From Polyangiaceae bacterium (GTDB taxonomy: Bacteria > Myxococcota_A > Polyangia > Polyangiales > Polyangiaceae), in NCBI GenBank assembly GCA_020633205.1, contig JACKEB010000014.1, positions 434,001 to 498,000 on the forward strand: 64,000 nt of DNA, written 5' to 3'. A program made the translations under genes and the position numbers. Within the stretch, counting starts at the first letter, position 1. Each line of letters opens with the position of its first letter. This document shows positions 17,337 to 25,644 of the stretch, one piece after another. Under the pieces are notes generated by a model, which saw only the letters and a list, made by a program, of their open reading frames with translations, made no database searches and was not told the DNA's origin.

Positions 17337-18047
17337 TTAGGGCTTCGGGCTGGCGGGCGGACACACCGAGCCGCTCTCGACCCAGGCCTGGAACAGCTCT
17401 CCCATCAGGGCCTGGCTGCCTGCGGCGGGCGTGAGCTGCTCCGGCGGCTTCCAGCCGTAGCCGACCAGCGGGTCGTGCTTGATGTGCTCGATCAGTTCCG
17501 CGTGGGACTTTCCGCCGTTCCTCGCTGGATCCTTCAGCTGCTCACAGATCTGCCCGAGGGTGCGATCTTGCCAGGCCATCTCGAGTGGCGGCATGCTCCA
17601 CTTGGGTGCCCCTGGCATGTTGCGGAAGTTTGTTTCCCCATGGCAAGCCGAGCAGGGCAGCCCAGGCGCGCCGAAGCCTTCGTCGCCGCGCACGACGGCG
17701 GGTTGATGGGGGATGCCTTGCTCTGACTGCAAGGGGCGATCGCTGGCCGAATGACAGTTCACGCAGCGCGGGCTCAGGATCACCTTGCCCAGCTCCTGGA
17801 AGAGCGCGAGCGAGCGCTGACTCTGGTCTTGAATCTGCGCAAACTCACCGACGCCCTTCAGTCCCTTCTCCGAGGGTAGGGGGGGAGGGGAAGCAGGTGC
17901 CTCCTTGACCGGCGGAGGCTCACCGCAGCCCTGAACAGCCACGGCGGCAACTGACGCGGTGCTGAGTACCGCTGCAAGATGGAGCGCGCTGAAAGCACGG
18001 TGTCGGCTCTTGAGCTTGTGCGGACCAATCCGCTTGTGCGCCGTCAT
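17337..18047 (-). CDS. Diheme cytochrome c-type subunit of isoquinoline 1-oxidoreductase-like enzyme
   Basis: A 236-residue exported protein with lipobox-like AVAVQGC near residue 40 and two heme c motifs, CVNCH and CSACH, with possible axial Met residues (NMPGAPKWSMPP). Genes of this type sit beside IorA/IorB and are often labelled isoquinoline 1-oxidoreductase subunit. It should accept electrons from the 2Fe-2S subunit and pass them to the respiratory chain on the periplasmic side. Its start overlaps the stop of the upstream 2Fe-2S subunit gene by 4 bp, so the three subunits form an operon. Confidence 0.82.
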   Translation of the reverse strand: MTAHKRIGPHKLKSRHRAFSALHLAAVLSTASVAAVAVQGCGEPPPVKEAPASPPPLPSEKGLKGVGEFAQIQDQSQRSLALFQELGKVILSPRCVNCHSASDRPLQSEQGIPHQPAVVRGDEGFGAPGLPCSACHGETNFRNMPGAPKWSMPPLEMAWQDRTLGQICEQLKDPARNGGKSHAELIEHIKHDPLVGYGWKPPEQLTPAAGSQALMGELFQAWVESGSVCPPASPKP

Positions 18048-18505
18048 TTCTTCAAGGTTCCCGCGGCGTCCTGGATTGCCCTGCGGATCCGCATATAGGT
18101 CGCGCAGCGGCAGATGTTGCCGGTCATCGCATGGTCGATGTCAGTGTCAGTTGGTGCCGGCCGCTTCTTCAGCAAAGCCACCGCGCTCATGATTTGTCCT
18201 GACTGGCAGTAGCCGCACTGAGGAACCTGCAGCGACAACCAAGCCTCACGTACGGCGTCGGCCTCTGGCCCCTCGAGGCCTTCGATGGTCGTCACTGGCT
18301 TATTCCCGACGGAACTAACGGGCGCCACACACGCCCGGCGCGGCGAGCCATCCACGTACACGGTGCACGCTCCACACTGCGCGACGCCGCAGCCAAACTT
18401 CGTGCCCGTTAGTCCCAGGTGGTCGCGCAGCACCCAAAGCAGCGGCGTGTCGGGTGCGACGTCCAGCTCGTGGACCTTCCCATTGACCTTCAATCGAATC
18501 GCCAT
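18044..18505 (-). CDS. iorA: 2Fe-2S subunit of molybdenum hydroxylase (IorA-like)
   Basis: The 153-residue protein has the two 2Fe-2S clusters of xanthine-oxidase-family small subunits: plant-type CGVAQCGAC...C (residues about 39-60) and the alpha-helical pair CGYCQSGQ and CRCATY. It transfers electrons from the molybdenum site in the large subunit to the cytochrome partner. Start and stop overlap both neighbours by 1 and 4 bp (TGATG and ATGA). No signal peptide is present, so it must be exported with its TAT-targeted partner. Confidence 0.93.
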   Translation of the reverse strand: MAIRLKVNGKVHELDVAPDTPLLWVLRDHLGLTGTKFGCGVAQCGACTVYVDGSPRRACVAPVSSVGNKPVTTIEGLEGPEADAVREAWLSLQVPQCGYCQSGQIMSAVALLKKRPAPTDTDIDHAMTGNICRCATYMRIRRAIQDAAGTLKK

Positions 18506-20796
18506 CAGTGCTGCTTCCCGACGTTCAAGCGATCGACGCGATCGGTGCCAAAGATCGGCAGGCGGCGGATGCGAACGCCGGTCGCCGCGAAGATCGCGTT
18601 GGCCAAGGCCGGGGCCGCCGGCGGAGTCGCCGGCTCACCGACGCCCCCAGGAGGCGCGCTCGATTCGATCAGTTTCACTTCCATGTGACGAGGTGCTTCG
18701 TTCATGCGCATCACGCGCCAGTTGGGGAAGTTTGCTTGCACGATGGCACCGCTCTTGGCGGTGATTTCGCCGAACAACGCGTTGGAGAGCCCGAAGAGCG
18801 TCCCACCTTCGAGCTGCGACTCGCAGTGATTCGGGTTGACGACCGTTCCGGCGTCCATGACCGACCAAACACCAGGCATGGTCAGACGCCCCTGATCGTC
18901 GACGGCGACTTCGACCACCGTCGCGACGTAGCTGACGAACGAGCGATGGGCGGCGATCCCCAAGCCGTGACCTGGTGGCAGCTTGCGGCCCCACTTGGCG
19001 AGCTTGGCGACCTCTTGCGTCACGCTGGCGAGGCGTGCGGTATCGATGGGGTAGTCTTTGAGTGGGCTGCCGTAGTTGTCGTACTTCGCGCCCTCTTGAT
19101 TGGGGTCGATGGTACGCGGCGGGCCGATCAATTCGAGCAGGTAGTCTTTTGGATCTCGCCCAGCAGCATGAGCCAGCTCCGCCGCGAAGCTCTGCACGGC
19201 GAATGCGTGATAGATGTTCGCCACGGAGCGCAGCCAGCCGATGCGGATATGGGCCTCCGCCTGGCCGCTCTCGAGCTGGATGTTGGGTACGTCGAACGGC
19301 GTGTCGCTAGCGCCCAGGCGTAAGTCGCCAGGGTCCGCGTCTTTGGCGCCCGCGACGAAAGTCGAGGTGATGGGAGGGAATGCGGTGCGATGCAGCAGCG
19401 CAACGCATTTCCCTGAGGCATCGAGCCCGGCCTCCAAGCGCTGCGCACTAACCGTGTGGTAATAGGCGTGCTGCAAGTCGTCTTCCCGAGTCCACACCAC
19501 CTTGACCGGAGCCTTGACCTTGCGGGCGAGCCAGGCTGCTTCGGCGAAGAAGTCGGGCTTCGACTTACGGCCAAAACCGCCGCCCAGCCAGGTCACGTGA
19601 ATGGTCACGTTTTCTACCGGCACGCCACACACTTGAGCGACGGTCTGCCGCGCCTTTTGTGGAGTCTGCCCGCAGCCCCAGCAAGTGACTCGGTCACCGT
19701 CCCACTCAGCCACCGCAGCCGGTGGTTCCATCGCCGAGTGGGCTAGGTGAGGCACGTAGTACTCTGCCTCCAGGCGCTTCGCTGCCGTGCTCAGCGCCTT
19801 GGCGACGTCCCCACGCTTGCGCCCCAGCTTTCCTGGTTTCCGCACGGCTTGGAGCAGTGATTCCTCGAAAGCCTTGGAATCGTAGCTTGCGTTGGGGCCC
19901 GCCTCCCACTCGACTTTGAGCGCTTCGCGGCCCCGGATCGCGCTCCAGGTGTCCTTCGCGATCACCGCGATGCCGCCTAGCGGCTTGAAGCCGACCGGGG
20001 CCTCGAGGTTTGGGAGCTCCACCAGCTGCTTCACCCCAGCGGTCTTTAGCGTTGCCGCGTCGTCGACTCGCTTCGGACGCCCCAGCACCTGTGGGGGCCG
20101 CGCAATCACCGCGTAGAGCATGCCGGGACGCTGCACGTCTTGCCCGAACGTGCCTTCACCCTTGACGATGCTCGGCATCGTCAAGGACTTGGTGTCTTTG
20201 CTGAGGTAGCGCCACGCTTTGCGCTCGCGCAGCTTGACCTGACTCGCAGCGGGCGGAGGAAGCTTGTTCGCTGCCGCCACCAGTTCGCCGAAGTCGAGCT
20301 TACGTTTGGTGGCTCGATGCACGACGAAGCCAAGCTCCGCCGTACAGCCGCCGACCGGTACCTTCCAGCGCTGTGCGGCCGCCTGCTCCAGCATCGTGCG
20401 CATCGTCGCTCCAGCCAGGCGCAGCCGGTCGAAGTTGAGGCGCACCGAGCGCGAGCCGTCGGTGTTTTGGTTGCCGTACTTCGGGTGCCCTTCGGCCTGG
20501 ACGATCTGGACTCGCTGCCAATCCGCGTCGAGCTCGTTCGCGAGGATCTGCGCCATCGCAGTCCAGGTTTGTTGACCCATCTCCGAGCGGTGACACGTCA
20601 GTACGACGCTACCGTTCGGCTGAACGCCAATGAACAGCAGGGCGTCCTTGTTTCCTTCCGGCAACTTGCCGCCTGCTAGCGCGTCGTCCTCGAGCGCGAT
20701 GGCGAACAGCAGCGCGCCTGCGCCGGCTAGGAAGGAGCGACGGCGCAATTTCGCGTCGACATGCAGGAACGGGGGATTCGAGGGAGTGGAACTCAC
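18505..20796 (-). CDS. iorB: Molybdopterin-binding subunit of isoquinoline 1-oxidoreductase-like enzyme (IorB-like)
   Basis: The 763-residue protein opens with a TAT-like signal (RRRSFLAGAGALL), then an aldehyde oxidase/xanthine dehydrogenase large-subunit body. Visible landmarks are the Mo-cofactor loop GGGFGRKSKPDFFAEAA, the VTCWGCGQTPQ segment and a C-terminal GGVGEPATPPAAPALANAI, which holds the conserved catalytic Glu region. IorB-type enzymes use molybdopterin cytosine dinucleotide and hydroxylate N-heterocycles or aldehydes in the periplasm. The substrate cannot be read from sequence. It leads a three-gene operon and is divergent from a MocA-like gene that could make its cofactor. Confidence 0.93.
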   Translation of the reverse strand: MSSTPSNPPFLHVDAKLRRRSFLAGAGALLFAIALEDDALAGGKLPEGNKDALLFIGVQPNGSVVLTCHRSEMGQQTWTAMAQILANELDADWQRVQIVQAEGHPKYGNQNTDGSRSVRLNFDRLRLAGATMRTMLEQAAAQRWKVPVGGCTAELGFVVHRATKRKLDFGELVAAANKLPPPAASQVKLRERKAWRYLSKDTKSLTMPSIVKGEGTFGQDVQRPGMLYAVIARPPQVLGRPKRVDDAATLKTAGVKQLVELPNLEAPVGFKPLGGIAVIAKDTWSAIRGREALKVEWEAGPNASYDSKAFEESLLQAVRKPGKLGRKRGDVAKALSTAAKRLEAEYYVPHLAHSAMEPPAAVAEWDGDRVTCWGCGQTPQKARQTVAQVCGVPVENVTIHVTWLGGGFGRKSKPDFFAEAAWLARKVKAPVKVVWTREDDLQHAYYHTVSAQRLEAGLDASGKCVALLHRTAFPPITSTFVAGAKDADPGDLRLGASDTPFDVPNIQLESGQAEAHIRIGWLRSVANIYHAFAVQSFAAELAHAAGRDPKDYLLELIGPPRTIDPNQEGAKYDNYGSPLKDYPIDTARLASVTQEVAKLAKWGRKLPPGHGLGIAAHRSFVSYVATVVEVAVDDQGRLTMPGVWSVMDAGTVVNPNHCESQLEGGTLFGLSNALFGEITAKSGAIVQANFPNWRVMRMNEAPRHMEVKLIESSAPPGGVGEPATPPAAPALANAIFAATGVRIRRLPIFGTDRVDRLNVGKQH

Positions 20797-20939
20797 GCAG
20801 GTCTCGTTGGCCTATCAGGATGCTGTTGAGTCAGCAGTGGTCTCTCGTGAACGCCCACGCTACACCACCGCTCTGCTATGGCGCCATCGATTCCGAGTCA
20901 CAAGTGGGGCGAATTCGCGCGCACCATTTGGAAAGTGCC

Positions 20940-21539
20940 ATGACTGAAAGACCCGTGTTGGGTCTCGTGCTCGCAGCGGGCGCTTCGCGGCGTACGGGCT
21001 TCCCCAAGGCGCTCGCGGTGCTGGACGGCGAAACGCTCCTGCAACGCGCCTGTGCGGCGCTGCGCAACGGGGGGTGCGCTGCGGTCTACGTGGTGGTCGG
21101 CGGGATGCTGGAAGCCAGTATCCGTGAGGCAATGCCAGCTGGCGCACGGCTGTGTGAGAATCCAGCGCCCCACCTCGGCATGTCCAGCTCCCTCGCGTCG
21201 GCGCTCATGCTTCCCGAGGTGGCTGAAGCGGATGCGGTCGTGGTGTCGCTGGTGGACCACCCCCGCGTCACGGGCGAGACCGTTGCCCAGTTGATCGCTC
21301 ACTGGCGAGAGAGCGGAGCGGGCGTGCTGCGACCAACCCACGCTGGCCGTGGCGGGCATCCCTACGTGCTTGACCGGCGGCTCTTCGCTGAGTTTTTGCG
21401 CCTGCCTAGAGGCAGTGACCCGCGTCCATTCTTTGCGGCGCACCTCGAGTCCTTGGACGTCGACGATCCAGGCATCCTCGACGACGCCGACGAACTCCAC
21501 GACCTGCTGGCGCTCGGCGCGGAACCGCCAGCTTTCTAG
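20940..21539 (+). CDS. mocA: MocA-like molybdenum cofactor cytidylyltransferase
   Basis: The ATG at 20940 begins MTERPVLGLVLAAGASRRTG, with the nucleotidyltransferase signature LAAGxSRxxGxPK; the open frame continues upstream without a start signal. The protein (199 aa) contains VVSLVDHPRVT for metal binding and a GRGGHPYVLDRRLF block characteristic of the MocA/MobA-like group. MocA adds CMP to molybdopterin, giving the MCD form needed by IorB-type enzymes. Its position 143 bp from the divergent ior operon supports this role. An alternative is a MobA-like or other sugar nucleotidyltransferase. Confidence 0.88.
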   Translation: MTERPVLGLVLAAGASRRTGFPKALAVLDGETLLQRACAALRNGGCAAVYVVVGGMLEASIREAMPAGARLCENPAPHLGMSSSLASALMLPEVAEADAVVVSLVDHPRVTGETVAQLIAHWRESGAGVLRPTHAGRGGHPYVLDRRLFAEFLRLPRGSDPRPFFAAHLESLDVDDPGILDDADELHDLLALGAEPPAF

Positions 21540-21879
21540 CCGGCGTGTTCGCCGTCGAGTGCGTTGTGCCATTGGCAATGTAGCCCTGCGGAAACAGTCC
21601 CTGTCTCCAGCCTGAGCTCGATCCGTACCTTCGTCCGAGAGTGCTTCCGCTACGAGGGCTGCACTAGCCTATTGGCACGTACCGTCTACGCAGCTCAGGC
21701 TATCGAAGCACGTGGGACCGTTGCCGCAGCAGATCTCGCCTTCGCCGCCACAGCAGCCACTTCCGATGGTGTTGGTATGACTACTACTGGCACTGGGTGA
21801 CCAGCGGTGTTCTTGCGACTCCACGCGCGTTGCCCCAAGGCAGGCCGACGTCGCGTCAGTCACTTTCCGGGAGGAACTT
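21540..21879. other. Intergenic region with Cys-rich gene remnant
   Basis: Between mocA and the 22-kb small-gene cluster this stretch holds no complete gene. Only the minus-strand Cys-rich fragment at 21669-21780 looks protein-coding. Confidence 0.4.
21669..21780 (-). pseudogene. Possible remnant of a Cys-rich secreted protein (C-terminal fragment)
   Basis: The last 30 codons before a TAG read SGCCGGEGEICCGNG followed by PTCFDSLSCVDGTCQ, a Cys spacing of the kind found at the ends of secreted myxobacterial proteins. Upstream codons in the same frame have no signal peptide or plausible start, so it looks like a decayed gene end. It could also be chance in a GC-rich frame. Confidence 0.3.
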
Positions 21880-22170
21880 ATGGGCGGCGTGCGTGTTTCC
21901 CCGATGCTCGAACGTGACCGTGCGGTCGTAGGGTCCGTGACTCTTTGCGCGGGGCCTGGTTGCGGCCACGGCCCTCGCTCAGCCGTTTTTTGGGTTCCCG
22001 CATACGCGCCCGTTCGCCGCCCGGGACCTGGCGAGTTTTGCTGGGAACCACCGAGACTTAGCCAGGGCGGAGCGGGGAAAGTGATCCGTTTTCGATCTTT
22101 TCCGCAACTTAGAGGGAAGCCGGTCGAAACCCGAGCCAAGCCTGAACAGGAGGCCGAAAAAAGCTCATGA
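21880..22170 (+). CDS. Possible small ORF coupled to the 22167 gene
   Basis: An ATG preceded by GGGAGGA at ideal spacing opens a 96-codon frame whose TGA overlaps the next start as ATGA. These translation signals are good, but the product (MGGVRVSPMLERDRAVVGSV...) has no recognisable motif and a random-like Gly/Pro/Arg composition, and the next gene has its own AGGAGG. It may be a leader ORF or chance. Confidence 0.3.
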   Translation: MGGVRVSPMLERDRAVVGSVTLCAGPGCGHGPRSAVFWVPAYAPVRRPGPGEFCWEPPRLSQGGAGKVIRFRSFPQLRGKPVETRAKPEQEAEKSS

Positions 22171-22607
22171 CCACTCGCATCGATTCGGGGCCCCGCCCCA
22201 ACGTGACCCCTTCTCAAACCGCGGCGCGCACCACTCCGCCGCCCGCGCGTCCCTTCAAAGCGGTGATGCAGGCTAGCGCCGGCGCCGTCGTTAGTGGAGC
22301 AGAAGGGACGCTACGCCAGCTCCCTGGCGGGCCAATCCTAGCAGCCGCCGTTCGAGCAACTCCCGCGCAGCCCAGCGCTGGCGCGGCGAACTCGGCTGAA
22401 GGCTCCAGCGGTACGGCTGGTGGGAGTGTCACGCAGGACGAGCACACCCAAATCGAGAGCGCGCTTGACCACCAGGCCGAACAAAACTTGTACTACTTGG
22501 GTCTGCAGGCTCGCATCTCCGCCGAGTCTCGGGCCTACTCAGCCATGTCCAACGTGCTCAAGGCGCGCCACGACACGGTGAAGAACGCGATCGGGAACAT
22601 CCGTTAA
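22167..22607 (+). CDS. Small signal-less protein with helical C-terminus, 146 aa
   Basis: The start follows AGGAGG (22148-22153). The first 90 residues are Pro/Ala/Gly/Ser-rich and probably disordered. The last 55 are strongly helical (DHQAEQNLYYLGLQARISAE, then SNVLKARHDTVKNAIGNIR), ending exactly at the helix. There is no signal peptide or TM. Disordered N-terminus plus amphipathic C-terminal helix resembles small substrates or rod/needle components of type III-like export, but no apparatus gene is in this window, so this is only a thought. It is followed after 10 bp by another small gene. Family not recognised. Confidence 0.7.
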   Translation: MTTRIDSGPRPNVTPSQTAARTTPPPARPFKAVMQASAGAVVSGAEGTLRQLPGGPILAAAVRATPAQPSAGAANSAEGSSGTAGGSVTQDEHTQIESALDHQAEQNLYYLGLQARISAESRAYSAMSNVLKARHDTVKNAIGNIR

Positions 22608-22617
22608 GGGGCGAAGC

Positions 22618-22980
22618 ATGGGCATCGATGGAATCGGAGGGGGAGGGCTACCGCCCGGCGGAGTCGGGGGACCTGGCGGGCCGAAAGGCCCGAAGGGCGT
22701 CGGCGGCAAGGAATTTGAGGTCGACGGTTCGGCGGCATCCTCGAAGGTGGGCAGCACCCAAGCGAGCGAAGCTCTTGGTCGTCTCGAGGCTGGTGAGATC
22801 AGCATCGATCAGTACCTCGACACCCGCGTGCAAGAAGCCGTGAGCCACCTCGAGGGTAAGCTGCCCGCGGATCAGCTGGACTTCGTCCGTCAGAGTCTGC
22901 GTCAAGAGCTGGAAACCGATCCGGTCTTGGTTGAGTTGGTACGACGGGCGACGGGCGTATCGCCTGGTTCTGCGGGCTGA
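22618..22980 (+). CDS. Small signal-less protein with Gly-rich N-terminus and helical core, 120 aa
   Basis: MGIDGIGGGGLPPGGVGGPG starts a Gly/Pro-rich 40-residue segment, then a helical core (about 45-112) with ALGRLEAGEISIDQYLDTRV and QLDFVRQSLRQELETDPVL. GGGG precedes the ATG by a few bases. It follows the 146-aa gene by 10 bp and shares its design: flexible N-terminus, helical C-terminus, no signal. Likely they act together. I do not recognise a named domain. Confidence 0.7.
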   Translation: MGIDGIGGGGLPPGGVGGPGGPKGPKGVGGKEFEVDGSAASSKVGSTQASEALGRLEAGEISIDQYLDTRVQEAVSHLEGKLPADQLDFVRQSLRQELETDPVLVELVRRATGVSPGSAG

Positions 22981-23073
22981 GTTTGTGGTTTTACTTCGCG
23001 CTCCTGGAGCGCGAGATGATGTCAGTGTCAGCGGAGGTTCCGGGCGCGCCGACTCCCTGCTATCTCGGGAGCC

Positions 23074-25644
23074 ATGGCGCGCGCGCTCTCACTCTCTCGC
23101 AGCCGTCGTCCGACGCGGCTGACCGCGCTTGGTGAGCTGACCGGGGCGAAGCGCGAAGACGTTGGGTCGCGCGTCGAGGAGCTCCTCCGCTGTCAGCAAC
23201 GTCGCGTCGGGTTGGTGCCGACGTGGGTGCTGCCCGCGGATGTCTTCCATCAAGTCGTTGAGGCGGAGCTCCCTTCAGGACACGACCCCGCGTCACTCTT
23301 GCGGCTGATCGATCGACCCCGCGGTCTCGAGCGTGCGGCACGCGCGAGCCGTCGCTTGCTCAGGGCGCCCATGCCCTTGCAGGTTGCCGCAGATCTGGCT
23401 GAGTTCTGGGAAGCTTTCGGGCAGCACGCTGCGCAGCGGATCAGCGTGAGTAGCAGTCCAACGGTGTCGCGAGTGGTTGCCGCCCACGCGGGTCTACTCG
23501 ACACACGCATTGGCATCGCTTCGCCGACGGCGCTTGCGGACGCCATCCGGAGGGTGTGGGCGATGTGCGGCTTCGAGGCTGCGCTGACCTTCCTGCGTTC
23601 ACAGAAGGTGCGCGACCTCGGGATGCCGGTGGTGATCCAAGTGTTGCCTGACGCCAGCGTCACTGGCTCGATGCTGACGCGGGATAGCGGCCGCGTAGCG
23701 ATCAGCGGAGGCGACCCCGGAGACGGCGTACCCCACGCAGATACTCGCGTGGTCCGCTACTGGCCAGGTTGGAAGCCGCCGCCTATCGACGGTGTGCGCC
23801 CGGCACGGGTGCTGCGATTTGATCCATACGGAAACGTATTGGTGCGTTCTGCGCCAGCGGGGGACGGCGACTCTGAGCTCCCGCAAGAAGCAGTGAGTCA
23901 GCTTGCCGAGCTCGCTACGCTGGTGGCGCGAGATGCCGAGGCGAAGAGCGTCGGCTTCTTGCTGACGGATCAGGGGCCGCTGGTCTGGGACGCAGGGGAG
24001 GCTACCCGGCTCGCCCAGATCGATGGTGGCGAACCAGGCACCGTGTGGTCCCTCGCGAGCTTGGGCGAAGTGTTGCCAGGGGTGGCGACACCACTCACCT
24101 GGTCGGTGGCGTTCTCCACGATTCAAGATGGCTTCGCTCACGCCTTTCGCGAGTCGGGCCTGAAGGTGCCAAAGGGTCAGCGGTTGGTGACGCGCATCGA
24201 CGGGCGCGTCTACTTCAACGTCTCCGTGTTCTTCGAGGTCGCCACGCAGCTTCCGGCGCTCCACACACCCAGCCTGCTCGAGATCATGGGGAGCGCAGAG
24301 CGTGAGGTGCTGGCGCCGGACACTGGCAGTTCACCGAGCTTCGTGCGTGTACCGATCGTGCTCGCCAAGCTGGTGAGCGAGCAGCGCCGCTTGGCGGAGA
24401 GCGTCACCCGCTTCGAGGAGCAGGCGGAGCAGCAGCGCCGCTGGTTGGTTGAGATGGATCTCGCGATCTTGCCCGACGACGCGCTGAAGACGACCCTCGC
24501 GGAGACCCACGAGTTCTTTCGGCGCACCAGCGAGCTGCTCTTGAGCTGCGCTTCTGCGACGCTCATCGCGTACGTCGCCTTGAAGACGGTGCTCGCTCGT
24601 AGCTGGCCGGCGCAAGCAGAGGCGATTGCTCAGGCGCTCACCTCGGGGGTTGGGGGGTTAGATACACTTGGCCCGGCCAGCGCGGTGCTGCGCGCGCGAG
24701 AGGGCTTGCGCTCCGGGGAAGATACGCTGGATCCCGACGGAACCGATCCGGCGCTTGCGGCGAGCCTCAAGGAGCTCCTGGCGGAGCTGGGCGACCGAGG
24801 TCGCTTCGAGGCGGAGCTTGCTGCTCCCCGCTGGCGGGAACAGTCGGACGCGCTGGTGCAGTTGCTCCTCAAGTTGCCGCCACCAGACCAAGCGCGCAGC
24901 GTGGACCAGCGCGTGCAGGCGGTGCGCGCGCGAGCGGACGCGGAGCTCGACCGAGTCGAAGACCGCTTGCCCTACGTCGAGCGCGTCGCTGCGCGTAGCC
25001 TGATCGCTCGTTACCGACGCTTCGCCAAGCTGCGCGAGCGCGCGCGCGTGTGGCTGGCGCGCACCGCGAGCATGTTGCGCATCGTAGTGCAGGATGCGGG
25101 GCGCCGCCTGATGCGCTTGGACCCCCGTTTCCCGACGGATGGAGCTTTCTATCTCACGTATCCCGAGCTGAGGGCGGCGCTGGCCAGCGTGCGGGCAGAC
25201 CTGGGGCCGGTTGCAGCGCTCCGTCAGGCTGAGCACGCTGCCCAGCTGGCACGGCCAGATCCTCCCAGGCTCTTCGTAGGCGGTCCCCCGCTCCAGGCCG
25301 TGCCCCCCGCATCCCGTACGGTGCTGCGCGGCTTGCCTGGAGGCGCGGGTGTTGCGACGGGCAAGGCGCGGCTAGTGCACTCCCTGTTGTCTTCTCAAGC
25401 CCCGCTCGAGCGTGGAGAGATCCTGGTCGCGCGCGCTGCCGACTTGGGGTTGGTTCCGGATCTGCTCCAGGCGGGTGCGTTGGTCGTCGAGATCGGTGGA
25501 CCGCTCAGTCATTTGACCCTCGCGGCGCGCGAGCTGGATGTGCCCTGCGTGGTCGGTGTGCGCGACGCGTTTGCGACGCTCAGTGACGGCGAGCTCTTGC
25601 GGGTGGACGGAGCCCGCGGGGTCGTCGAGCGCCTCGAGGCTTGA
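23074..25644 (+). CDS. Divergent PEP-synthase/rifampicin-phosphotransferase-like protein
   Basis: The 856-residue protein shows both ends of a PPDK/PEP-synthase-type enzyme. The C-terminus has a swivelling phosphohistidine domain: AGVATGKARLV, GEILVARAADLG, and GGPLSHLTLAARELDVPCVVG with the catalytic His. The N-terminal half aligns with the pyruvate/PEP ATP-grasp domain (VSSSPTVSRV, AGLLDTRIGIASPTALADAI, MPVVIQVLPDASVTGSMLT), but usual key residues are changed or missing (the expected VRSSAxxED and SFAGQ). The middle (about 460-720) is mostly helical. It may be a phosphotransferase or an inactive regulator. It lies 93 bp after the small-protein pair and overlaps the downstream rlu gene by one base. 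Confidence 0.75.
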   Translation: MARALSLSRSRRPTRLTALGELTGAKREDVGSRVEELLRCQQRRVGLVPTWVLPADVFHQVVEAELPSGHDPASLLRLIDRPRGLERAARASRRLLRAPMPLQVAADLAEFWEAFGQHAAQRISVSSSPTVSRVVAAHAGLLDTRIGIASPTALADAIRRVWAMCGFEAALTFLRSQKVRDLGMPVVIQVLPDASVTGSMLTRDSGRVAISGGDPGDGVPHADTRVVRYWPGWKPPPIDGVRPARVLRFDPYGNVLVRSAPAGDGDSELPQEAVSQLAELATLVARDAEAKSVGFLLTDQGPLVWDAGEATRLAQIDGGEPGTVWSLASLGEVLPGVATPLTWSVAFSTIQDGFAHAFRESGLKVPKGQRLVTRIDGRVYFNVSVFFEVATQLPALHTPSLLEIMGSAEREVLAPDTGSSPSFVRVPIVLAKLVSEQRRLAESVTRFEEQAEQQRRWLVEMDLAILPDDALKTTLAETHEFFRRTSELLLSCASATLIAYVALKTVLARSWPAQAEAIAQALTSGVGGLDTLGPASAVLRAREGLRSGEDTLDPDGTDPALAASLKELLAELGDRGRFEAELAAPRWREQSDALVQLLLKLPPPDQARSVDQRVQAVRARADAELDRVEDRLPYVERVAARSLIARYRRFAKLRERARVWLARTASMLRIVVQDAGRRLMRLDPRFPTDGAFYLTYPELRAALASVRADLGPVAALRQAEHAAQLARPDPPRLFVGGPPLQAVPPASRTVLRGLPGGAGVATGKARLVHSLLSSQAPLERGEILVARAADLGLVPDLLQAGALVVEIGGPLSHLTLAARELDVPCVVGVRDAFATLSDGELLRVDGARGVVERLEA

